From positions 5,334,001 to 5,398,000 of the forward strand of contig CM060731.1 of the NCBI GenBank assembly GCA_030704615.1: a stretch of DNA of 64,000 bases, in the 5' to 3' direction. Below, piece by piece: positions 26,716-36,899 of the stretch; within the stretch, counting starts at the first letter, position 1; every line of letters begins with the position of its first letter. This stretch comes from Takakia lepidozioides (lineage: Eukaryota > Streptophyta > Takakiopsida > Takakiales > Takakiaceae). The notes under the pieces were generated by a model. The model was given only the letters and a program-made list of their open reading frames with translations. It searched no databases and was not told the DNA's origin. The translations under genes were made by a program, and so were the position numbers.

Positions 26716-29350
26716 TTTCTTAACTGCCTCATCAAGGACGACTTGAGTCAAATGTCTATAATGTTAATAGAGGGTGTCTTAGAAAAGTGGCTGGATAGAG
26801 ATTCATCCCCATCAACGAATCATTGCTTCGAGAAACCCACACTACTCTTGTTTCTTCTGTCAGTTCAATGATACTTGAGACAAATAGACTACTGTGGTAT
26901 GGGAAGGGTGCAGTTGGAAAGATTTGTTTTTAGAAGATCCATGTGAAGCTCAAAGAGCTTATGGTACAATGGAAAACACAGAAGCAGGTCCTCAGAAAGT
27001 ACTGTGTAACTTTGCCAAACCAGCAATTTGGTACTAGTATTGGACAGTAGGCGAGTGTGGAAGACGCGATTAGCCATGTGTAAATGTGTCCATTTTGGTG
27101 AAGTGCTTGTCTGTATGTCAAGTTCTGTCATGTGGGTGTCATGGCCAGCCTCTAACCAGGATCACCCAGGGTTGGAGAGTAGGTGAGGACGGAAGTACTT
27201 CAGAATGCCATTTCAATTTTGGAGCATTCAGGAAAATTTTGTTCTGTCCAGTCTGCTCCTCCTAACCTGTTTCCCGGTGATCAAGTGGACACAGATTGAT
27301 CTCTTGGAGAAATTGGAGACCTGCTTCAGTTCTTCGAACAATAAAATGGGAACCTGTTTCAACTCTTTGGACAAAAAATTGGAGATTTGCTTCACTTCTT
27401 TGAATGCAGGTGTCTAACGTATCAGAGCACCGTTACAGTGTCATTTTATCTTTCCAGTGGCAATTGAATGGCTTAGCTCAATCTCGGAGACATGGGTTGG
27501 ACCTTTCAAATTGACAATGGTGAAGTTAATAGTTGTTATGCACAAGTGTTTGGCAAGTCCATCATCTGTTCATTTTGGGAGCATGCAATTTTCCCATAGC
27601 TGGGGCTTCAAAACCAAATCCAGGCATAGGTATTGCCGTATCTATTATCAGGTCCATGGTGGTAGTGGATATCCACATTAAAGCCATTGGCTTTGTTGGA
27701 TGCACCAAGAGTCCAAATATTGCTTCGTCATCTTTCAGGTCCACGGTCCCAGAATGTCTTGAAAACAGTGATGTGTGACCAGAAGCCCAGGCAGGCCTTA
27801 GTAGCTGGCTCCGATTTTCAACACCACCCACAACAGTCAGTCTGCCTAAAAGCTATGTCCAGCATTTGGACTGGGTGTGCTTGTCAGTGCAAACCATCGC
27901 TCTTCTTGTATCATGCATTTGCAGAGCAACCTGAAACACTTAATTTCTACTATAGCCACTACCTGTAGTGTGGATGTCTGGTTCTACATGGAAATGTAGT
28001 GTGGATGTCTGGTTCTACATGGAAATGATCAATGAAAGAGTATTACGACTAGGTAGCATTCCGGCTACAGTCTCAACATGTACGCTACCGGACGCAATTG
28101 AGTTTAAGGACGATGCGAGCCGGCTACTATGCCGGTCATCGAGATGCCAGCTTTCGCTCTGTCACACTCAATCGATACCATTATCCACGAAGGCATACAT
28201 AACGAACTAGAGAACTGGCCGTGTTTGGCCGATTCTGCCTGTAAGCGGCCTTTGGGGTGAGCTATATGATTGAGGTTCGATTATCCCATATCGATTGCCA
28301 AGATTCAGAGCCCCGGGGAGGATATAAAGGGGCGAGCCTCAAGGGAAGGCGGGTGGGTTGATGGCTGATGACATGGGCCTCGGTGGTAGGTCTGCCGTCC
28401 TCTGTGCGTAATCGGCCATCCCTGCCGATTCTGCCCTGGGTGGCCGATTCGGCCTGAGAATTAGGCCGAAAAAGAGGCAGAATCTGCCACACCTGCTTGT
28501 AACGTCATAGTCATCCACATTAGACTATATGATAAGCATCCATGAAGCCAGGAAAAATGTCATAGTCATCCATGAAGCCAGGTAAAATGTCGTAGTCATC
28601 CACACTGTTTTCGGTCCCTTCACAAATAGGTCAGCATAGGTAATGGGCTACGGCGGGTGACACGGCTGCTGAGAGCTAATGAAAATGGGACACGTCGGCA
28701 AGCAGCGTCCTAAACTCAATTACGAAGTGGAAAGCTGGTTGTGATGACTGGAATGTAGAAGAACAACAGTTTAGCCTCTTGCCCTCAATCTCATTAAGGC
28801 AGGGAAGATGATACATAAGTGGTACCACCATCTGGCTGTCTCAATCAGTAGGTGCTGCTAACAAACAGTCTCTACATGGGCCATACAAAACGACATCAAA
28901 GAGGTTAAAGGAAGGAAGGTTAGGATCCAGGTTGCTTCATGGAGGAGCCAAGAAAGAGAGAGCTACCCTTGGAGATAGTTTGGGGGAAAACAGTAGCCAC
29001 AGGCAAGATGCACAACATGTGAACACTTCCTGGATGTGCTTGGTAAGAGAGGCAGAATCTGAGGATGGGAGGGGTGGTCAAAGAGAGAAAAGTTGTGGTG
29101 AAAGCCTTCTACATTGGGTTACTTCTGTCTTGTAGAATTTGCTTTGCCACTTTATATTCCAGCTTAGAATCGATCACCTGTATCAAAACTTCTTTGGTAT
29201 AATGTTCTTCCTTGGTTGAGAATGGTGCAGATGCACTCGAGAAATATAATGTCTACTTTACATGGGCTGGACATTATCCCCACAAAATGGCACCAAAAAC
29301 ATATACATTTGTACAGTTTTGAAGTGTTCGGGATTGTGTTTTTCGCATCT
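26716..29350. other. Long stretch without a recognised gene; short repeats
   Basis: No exon chain or known domain was found. The stretch holds a perfect two-copy direct repeat at 27966-28026, an inverted repeat whose arms contain AATTGAGTTTAAGGACG (about 28097-28114) and its inverse CGTCCTAAACTCAATT (about 28707-28722), and a TCATAGTCATCCA...GAAGCCAGG repeat at 28505-28600. A small non-autonomous element near 27.96-28.75 kb is possible, but its ends are unclear. Confidence 0.4.
27966..28026. repeat. Tandem direct repeat, about 31-bp unit, two copies
   Basis: The unit TAGTGTGGATGTCTGGTTCT plus ACATGGAAATG occurs twice back to back with no mismatch. This indicates a recent duplication. Confidence 0.8.
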
Positions 29351-29351
29351 G

Positions 29352-30533
29352 CTATTGTATTGGTGTAAGCAATTTCCTCACAGGATTAACCAAAGACCCT
29401 CTCCTGGTGGTGGTCTCTTGTGCACACTCCTCTGACTGCCCATCACTGGAAGTAGAATCTAACCCAGAGTCAGAATGTAGTTTGGCCAGTGAGACTCCGA
29501 ACTCACGCAAATCTGCTGGGGATGCCAGGGCAGAACCCCCTTGTGCCAGAATGAAAACATTCATCAAGCTCAATCTGCGCTTGCTGCTAGTCTTCTTCGG
29601 GGAGGTGATGAGGTCACTGGCTCTCCTTCTGAAGGCCGCCGAGATTTCTTTGAAATAGTAAAAAACTATTCAACAAGAGATGTCTTGTCGATCCATAGCC
29701 ATCTGGCTGCTCTTCACATTTCAACCAATTGGGGCAAAGCACATCTGGGTCCCAGACTGCGTAGCACCTCTGTAACTTGCGGGGGTGTCAAAGTGGTGTC
29801 CGCAACTTTTGTCACCCTTGGCCAAGCACAGTGGGAACTGGTGACCTTCTCCATTTGCATAGAAAAACAGCCAGATCAAAAACCTGTGGAACACACTGAA
29901 GAGTCCCCACAAGTGAAATCTGTCTCCTACCAAGAACCAAGAATTTGCACCACACCGGCCCCCCCCCACCCAAGAGAAGTGCACCCCAAATAGATTTTCC
30001 ACTACAAAACTTGTGAAATCATAAGGCCAAACATATCTTGATGACCATCGAGTCATCACAAAACTGGCGTTGATCAGATCCTACGTACGTGCGCCTCCTC
30101 ACTTGAGGGTGGATCCAGGTAAACATCCACCTGCTTCAGTTCCTATTCTTCCTCTGAACGTATTGAGCTGACAAAGGTGAAATTAGAACTGAATCGGTGG
30201 CTGTCATGCGCTGAGCAGCAATCACACTCCTCGGCCACGAGCAATGGGGCCTCATAACCCCACTATCAGCCTCCTCCTCCTCCAGGCTTGTCGGCAAATT
30301 GAGTTTGGGTTTTGGAACCTTGCTCTTTCTGGGCCACTCGCAACGTGTGGCAGCCATGGCTGATTCCCTGGAATCTGTCGAAGGCATACCTTGCATGCAA
30401 GTGCTCCGGCGAGGCCAATCACAGCGGGGAGCTGGCGGTGCCTCTTATGTGGCCGCAGGACTCGACACAAGAGGACGACCTTTCCTTTGAAGGCGTTATT
30501 CAGCTGCGAATTCTTTTGCAGAGACCTGGACAT
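29352..30533 (-). other. Unassigned minus-strand coding-like fragments
   Basis: Two minus-strand stretches have coding-like composition. One, at 29352-29573, includes ALASPADLREFGVSLAKLHS and an acidic Ser-rich part. The other, about 30190-30480, includes KVPKPKLNLPTSLEEEEADS and a repeated R-C-(D/E)-W-P-R-(R/K)-S motif. They might be exons of one gene or debris downstream of the PDI fragment. No family was recognised, and stops separate them. Confidence 0.22.
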
Positions 30534-30766
30534 TCATAAGTTTATGGTTTCACTCTGAATGAAAGTTGCCATAGGCGGGCAATTACATCACACTTCATAA
30601 AATGCTATTCCAACCCTGGTAAAAATAGCTCTCCAGTGCAAATAAATAGAGGGGCACGAGGAGATGGCATCAACAGGAGTGAGCAATAGACGGCCACAGA
30701 CAACTGACAAAACATGAAAAGATAGCAAATCAGCTGGGTGAGTGAGAATCTGAGAAAGTGTGATAC

Positions 30767-31055
30767 CTGCTGAAGGGCATACTCCACAATTGGCTTGCCC
30801 ACTCCGAAAACCTTAATAGTAGGAAACCCTTTTATAGAATACTCCTGTGAAACAATTTCTGGGCAGCTCACACACTGTGGTAGCTTCGAAACAAATTAGG
30901 TGTAGACAGATACGTACCTTGGACTTGAAATTGGACGAGGTCAGAATCGTGACATCAGATGATGGCCCATAAAGAGCCGACACCGACCTTCCTCCTTGCA
31001 CGATTGCAAGAGCCATCACCAACAACCGCAGCCAGAAACCCCCCGAGCGCTCCAT
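30767..31055 (-). pseudogene. Truncated 5' piece of a P5-type protein disulfide isomerase (PDIL2/PDIA6)
   Basis: Exon 1 (31055-30918) encodes a signal peptide followed by SALYGPSSDVTILTSSNFKSK, the start of plant P5-type PDIs, ER oxidoreductases with two thioredoxin domains. After a GTACGT donor, only a short second exon is readable (about 30858-30770). It begins near EYSIKGFPTIKVF and ends VEYALQQ before a GT. The part that should carry WCGHC is absent: only about 60 bp separate the pieces. FPTIKVF also runs almost directly into a KPIVEYALQQ block, as if more were deleted. The second thioredoxin domain and the C-terminal helical domain are not found downstream. This is most likely a dead gene fragment. 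Confidence 0.75.
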
Positions 31056-32417
31056 TCCACTGACCTAATGTTCTCCGATTGAAACTACAATGCAGCACAC
31101 GCTTGCAAATACACCCACTACAAAATCTTCACAAAAATCTAAGGCAAACGGCGAGATCATACACCATCCACCGCAGAGAAAAGATCCTTCAAAGTGGAAA
31201 GTACTTTGAAGGAAGAGAGCACTGGAGTTTGACAGAAGGAAAGCAGAATATACCCACTAGCACGATGGGAGACCTGGGTAGCTGCTTCATTCTCCAAAGA
31301 AGCTTTCCTAATATATGTATTCAGAAGCAGGGAGTGTGACATAGTTGTGTCTCTTTCTTTTTCAACTTACTAGAGGAAGCTCTAATGGCAGGGTGGTCGA
31401 TGCTCTTTTGTCAAAAGACGTGGGTTCACCATCTCCCAGCTTGGTTAACTTACTATAACGAGGTAGGCAACCTATTGCGTCCTGGGAAGGCCAGTCGGGT
31501 AATCCTGAATCCCATCTCTCCAACACAGGAGAGACAAACCCAGGTAGATCACAAAATTCTAGTGGATTTGGGTAGTTCGGGCAGTTGATGAACTGTCATC
31601 ATTGTGGAACTAAATGCAGATGCCCAGATCAGTGCTGACTGTGCTAGTGTTTGTTCTTAATGTTTCTGAAGAGGGTCACTCTCTGTTGAGAAATCCCTGG
31701 ACAATTTATCAGAAAATGGATATTGTGGTTAGGCTGCTCACATAGTAATACGACAAGAGAGAAAGAAAGAAAGGACTCTGCAAAAAACGAGATTGAGAGC
31801 AATCAAACAATTAGGCCTGAAGTACCTGACAAAGACAATGGCTCGTGCTCTGCCAGAGAGCGAAGAAGCCCAATGTACAGCATGACCACCTAGACAGAGC
31901 TTGTGTGGAAACTGCACATTACTGGCCAGCTCTATTCTGCCAACTAAATACACCACATAAATGCAGGGGCCCCAGAAAGTTTAAGGACCTTATTTTTCTA
32001 AGCTCTTAAACATTTGATGTGCACAAATGAAACAACTAAATAGGCTCCCAGAGATTGCGAAATAGAGTGATTGAAAAGGAACTTGGAAAGAATCAAGGAG
32101 TACCCAAGCTGTATCTTGTCAATTCACTGCATGCCTACAGAGTTTATTTTCTAGCCCAAAATAACCACCTTCTTTAACATTACACTTGGGCCCGCATGCA
32201 CTCAAGCTGGATGAATGTATATGGGAGAAGTAGGTAGTCTAGCAAACCAGGATAACCACCTTAGATGTGCTGGTACAGTATCTTTTGAGTAGGTGTACAT
32301 GAGAATTCAATATTGCTTAACAATTTTAGTTGTCCCCTTAATCAAAACACTACAGTGAAACTGCATGGCCCAAGACCAGTGGCTACCACATACAACCAAG
32401 TGCCCATATTACCGAAG

Positions 32418-32560
32418 TGGAACAGGCAGATTAGGCACTTTAGTGCCTAATAATTATTAAATCTGGAATATTCTCTTTAGGCACTTTCAAAAAGAATTTG
32501 TATAGATTAGGCACATGTCATCCATGATTTCTCATGTTTAGGCACCTTTCATCACTTGGA
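32418..32560 (+). repeat. Left terminal/subterminal repeat with TTAGGCAC motifs
   Basis: The terminal core GCAGATTAGGCAC is followed by four more TTAGGCAC-type words in about 120 bp, one of them inverted (GTGCCTAA). The counterpart lies at 40270-40383. Confidence 0.7.
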
Positions 32561-32849
32561 ACTCTCTCCTTTCATCCCCTCCATCTTCTTTCCCAAGACA
32601 AACCCTAGGACAATTTCAGTGTGAGGCTATGAGAGCCGATTTTACATAGGCTTTGTTTACAGCCACAAATTCTCAAGTGGAAGTGGAAGGGATTCCTAGT
32701 TGCTCAGAGATACGAGACTTCTATCTTGATGTTGAGGTGGTGGAGAGCATGAGTCGCCTTGGAAAATTGCACATGGAATACTCAAATATACCTAACTTGA
32801 ATGGTGATCAAGAATTCAATGATGAACATTGCCAAGTAATAGAGAAGGC

Positions 32850-33066
32850 CCGGGAGTTGAATGCGTGGACCCCCCGCCACCCCACGCCCACCCCTGCCTC
32901 CATCGCCCGCATACCACGCGGCACGCCCTCTCGTGCCTCATGTTCCCACTGCCAGGACATGAGACGTGCCCTCTCCCGCATCCCCATCCCTCCTCCCATC
33001 CTGCCCTCATGCATTGCATCGCCCTCCATCCCCCCTGCATGCCTTCATCCTCCCCATGCTACATGG
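32850..33066 (+). repeat. GC-rich internal inverted repeat, left copy
   Basis: The segment begins at AAGGCCCGGGAGTTGAATG and runs through pyrimidine-rich CCCCGCCACCCCACGCCCAC to the CATGCCTTCATCCTCCCCATG block. Its inverse is at 39889-40125. That copy holds an extra run of about 18 bp after the CCCGGGAGTTGAATG block but is otherwise nearly identical. Long open frames here are a by-product of its skewed composition. Confidence 0.8.
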
Positions 33067-33530
33067 TATCCCAAGCATACATCATGCCCTCTTTCAAAAA
33101 TCATTCTGACATCTATTCAAATTTCAAATGGCAAATCTGAAGAAAGAATGGACGTTGGGATATATGCCACGTCGTCACATACACTGCCACCCCAATCCAG
33201 GGTTTTCCTACCCTCATCGTGCATTTCCTTCTATCCATGCCTTCCAAACGTGTCCCCACCCTGGCACTCTGCGTTCACCTTCCATATTGAATTGTGTTTG
33301 TATGTTGCCCATATGTTGCATACCATTGTAAGTTGCAATCGTGTGGATGTCTGGCCCACCTGAAGAAGTTTGTCCTTGCATATGGTACAATTTGTTGTCT
33401 GATGCATGAATTTCCATTGCAGCTATACATGCCCACATCTGCGAGCAGAACAAAAGAGTAGGAGGTTTGTGTGAGGATAGGGCAGGGAAAGATACGAGCA
33501 AACTCAGAAGGAGTTTGCTGAAAAAATCCC

Positions 33531-33710
33531 TAAGTGAGATGTGATCTCTTGGAATGCCATGATCCCAGGATTAGCTTGGCACGGGCAAAGTGAAAAGGCT
33601 TTTCGTTACTTCCAAAGTATGCAACAAGAAGGCTTGAAGCCCAACAAGGTCACCTTCATGAGCATCCTCAATGCATGTGCTAGCCCTGCGGCTGTGGGTC
33701 TCTTCATGGG
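33531..33710 (+). pseudogene. PPR fragment (PLS type)
   Basis: One and a half PPR motifs are readable: VISWNAMIPGLAWHGQSEKA and GLKPNKVTFMSILNACASPA. PPR proteins bind organellar RNA, and PLS types guide C-to-U editing. A start codon, neighbouring motifs and a C-terminal domain are missing here. The reading continues only after an unrelated captured segment (33.8-34.5 kb). Confidence 0.75.
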
Positions 33711-33794
33711 TCATGAGAATAACTTTTCATATGTTCCTTGAGAGTGGTTTGCTCCTGTGTACTTGTCACTTTCATATTGACAATCTTCTAACAG

Positions 33795-34530
33795 TTGGCC
33801 ACAGATGATTTGTACCCTTCTGGACGCTGTGAACTTTTTTGTGATCTCCAGGAGCCCTTTGCAGGTCTGGGAGTCAGAGCCGTATATGGCCACACACACA
33901 GGGGATTTGCGCACTCAGTCTGGACTGGGGCCAGAATACTTTGTAATCGCTGTGGTGGGAATCCCTTTCCTCTATCGCAGCTTGTGGAGAGAGCATGCGG
34001 TTATGGTGCGTGCATTTGCGGAGCGATGGCAGTGAATGAAGGTGCAATGGGCGACAAATTGAGTCGCTTGCCCCCTGTGTTTGTGGTTGGCCATGACAAC
34101 TCCTCCAACAATTATGTTGTTGCTTTGCAGGTAATTGGAGAGGGAGATAGAAAGAGGAATGATGTTCACTAGAATTTTGTGTCTTATCCTTATCTGGTCA
34201 CTAGCGAGCGTGAAAATTTTTGTGGCTATTAGAAACACCACAGTCCAAAAGTGCCACATTCCCTGCATAACACTTCACAGGTTTGTTTAAAGACTGCCAT
34301 GTTCCTTCTCCCGGCTATTTGTTCAACTGAAGTTTGACAGAAGTAACATTTACCTTGACTGCAGGCAATGGCACAACATCTGGGGCTGGCAAATGGGACA
34401 GTGCCTTGATATGTGGGCCTTGACAGGGATGTGACTGGCCTCCTCTGGATGTCGGTTATATTATGGCTGCTGTTTATGCCTGCTTTTGAGATGAGCAAGC
34501 ATTTCCCACCTGTGCTTACCAAGGCTATGA
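33795..34530 (+). pseudogene. Captured fragment of an unidentified intron-containing gene
   Basis: Three coding-like pieces lie in order on the plus strand. They are about 33805-34005 (with GLGPEYFVIAVVGIPFLYRS and a following WREHAVM), about 34060-34130 (LPPVFVVGHDNSSNNYVVALQ before GTAATT) and about 34367-34500 (MAQHLGLANGTVP, then VTGLLWMSVILWLLFMPAFE after a CAG acceptor). The last piece looks like membrane spans, so the donor gene may encode a membrane protein. Splice-like borders suggest genomic capture rather than retroposition. I do not recognise the family. Confidence 0.4.
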
Positions 34531-34539
34531 GCCTGGTAC

Positions 34540-35800
34540 CCCAGTCTGAAATGGATTCAAGCCAAATGTCTGTCTACAAAACACCCTCATCAAACATGTA
34601 TGCCAATTGTGGGAGTGTGGTGGATGCACACGAAGTGTTTGAGAGAATTTATGAACGAGATATGGTTAATTACCTGGAGTATGAGAATGGTATGATATGC
34701 CAAACATCAGTGTGGTAAAGAAGAATTTGAGATCTATAAGCATAAGCAAAATGTGATTCCTTTCAACGCAATGATTGCAGAATATGCCCAACATGGATTT
34801 GGTAGGGATGCTTTCCAGATCTATGAGCAAATGCAATGGGAAGGGGTATTGCCCAACAGGGCCACATTTGTTTGTGTTCTGAATGTGTGTGCTGGCCTAA
34901 GAGCAGTGGAAAAGGACAAAGAAGTCCATGTTGACATTATCAAAGCTGGAACTGTCCCAGATATCATTTTGGATACTGCCCTTGTTGACACGTCTGCCAA
35001 ATGTGGGAGCATAGAGAATGCACATGAGTATGCACGGGAAGCTTTCCATGTGTATGGAAAATGCAAGAGGAAGGGGTGGCGCCTAGTAGGGTCACTTTCA
35101 TTGTGTTCTCAATGCATGTTAGGAGCCATGAAAAGATTGCAAATTGGTCCATGTTGGCCTCATCGAAAATGCAAACCTGTTAGATATCGTTTTGGAAACT
35201 GCCCTTGCTGACATGTATGCAAAATGCAGAAGCTTGAAGGAAGCACACCAAGTTTCAACAATGTGGCTCAACGAGATTTGATCTCATGGAATGCTACGAT
35301 TGCAGGATATGGATAGCACGGATGGTGTGAGGAAGCCCTCCAACAATGTGAACAAATGCAATAGGAAGGCTTGAAGCCGGATGCACATTTATATCTCTTC
35401 TCTCTTAATGTAGTCATGCAGGATTAGTGACAGAAGGCCGTCACTACTTTGATTCTAAGAGTCAAGATCATGGCCAAATTCCTACATTAGAGCATTTTGG
35501 CTGCATGGTGGACTTCTTGGTCGTGCAAGACGATCAGATGAGGTTGAGGACTCCATTAACAAAATGCCAATCGAACCAAGTGCTTCGCTGTGGGGGGCCA
35601 CACTTGGTGCTTGCAGAATTCATGGTAATGTGGTGCTAGCACAATGTGCGACTGGTAGGTGGGAGGAAAAAACAATTGTGAGAAAAATGATGGAGGAGAA
35701 AGGTGTCAAAAAAGAGCAAGGGCGCAGCTGCATCGAGGTCAACAACATTGTAGAAGACAATGTGCATCTGCAAATTCAGGGGATCCATGCAGAGTTGACA
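34540..35800 (+). pseudogene. PLS-type PPR pseudogene with E-domain remnants
   Basis: Across several frames the stretch reads as PPR repeats. Examples are SSNMYANCGSVVDAHEVFER, NAMIAEYAQHGFGRDAFQIY and LPNRATFVCVLNVCAGLRAV. These are followed by a block resembling the E motif, MPIEPSASLWGATLGACRIH (35564-35623), and an E+-like GRSCIEVNN segment (about 35728). Proteins of this class act in chloroplast or mitochondrial RNA editing. Stops and frameshifts in nearly every repeat show it is not functional. Confidence 0.8.
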
Positions 35801-36800
35801 AGCGGGTCCATGCCGAAATCAAGATAGTTGGATTTGAGTCAGATCTTCGAGTAAGCAACGGCGGTCTTGTCAGCATGCATTGCAAATGCAGGAGTATAGT
35901 GAATGCGCACCAAGTTTTTGACAATATGCATACACGAAATGTGATTTCATGGATTGCGATGATTGCAGGACTAGATGAGTAAGGGCATAGCGGAGATGCA
36001 ATTGAATACTTTCAGCAAATGCAACAGACACGCGTGAAGCCTAATAAGGTCACCTTTATGAGCATCCTCAAAGCATGTGGCAGCCCAGCAGCTCTGGAAC
36101 AGGGCAAGCATTTCCATGCGAGCATCATCAAGGCTAGATTTGAGTCAGATCTCCTTATGGGCACTGCCCTGGTCAGCATGTTGGGTGCAAGCCAAGTGTT
36201 TGACAAAATGCCCAGGGCCGCGAGATGTGATCTAATGGAATGTGATGATTGCAGGATTAGTTCAGCAAGGGCAATTCCAAAAGGCAACTGAATTCTGGCA
36301 GCGAACGCAACAAGAAGGCTTGAAGCCAAATGAGATCACCTATTTGAGCATCCTCAATTCATGTGCCAGCCCCTTAGCCCTGGAACAGGGCAAGTGGCTT
36401 CATGCGAACATAGTTGAGGCTGGACTCGAATCGGTTGGCCAGGTGGCCAATGCCCTTGTCAACATATATTGCTAGTGCAGGGGTTTTGTGAATGCATGCC
36501 AAATGTTTGACAAAATGCCCGAACGAGATGTGTTCTCATGGAATGTGATCATTTTAGGGTCATCTTAGCAAGGACGTGGTGCGCAAGCATTTGATTACTA
36601 TTGCAGGCAAATGCAACGAGAAGGTGTAAGCTTGACCATATCACTTTCATTAGTATCCTTAGCGCATGCTCCAAGTTAGCAGCCTTGCATGAAGGGAGGA
36701 AGGTCCATGACCATGTGGTGATCAATTCTGGATTTGAGTCAGATGTCTTAGTGGGTACTGCTCTTATTGCCATGTATGCCAAGTGCGGGAGTCTGGGGGA
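35800..36800 (+). pseudogene. Second, tandem PPR pseudogene
   Basis: Reading resumes with VHAEIKIVGFESDL and continues through VKPNKVTFMSILKACGSPAA, NEITYLSILNSCASPLALEQ and GLESVGQVANALVN to LVGTALIAMYAKCGSLGDAR. Stops and shifts recur, for example the TAG at 36472-36474 in a would-be YCKC position. The repeats resemble those at 41960-43004, pointing to one expanded PPR subfamily. Confidence 0.8.
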
Positions 36801-36899
36801 TGCAAGATATCATGCTTGTGTTCATGATATGCATACTATGTGCTTGTCACTACGTGAGAGAGCCACTTATGGAATTCCATCCTCGTAAAGATGTGAAGA

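Noticed and set aside
29541-30059. 150-codon plus and 112-codon minus frames
   Set aside because: They overlap each other, lack recognisable domains and do not join to neighbouring exons.
32829-33140. Long Pro/His-rich open frames on both strands (and at 39872-40140)
   Set aside because: They are caused by the skewed GC-rich inverted repeat. They are open on both strands and have no codon-level conservation.
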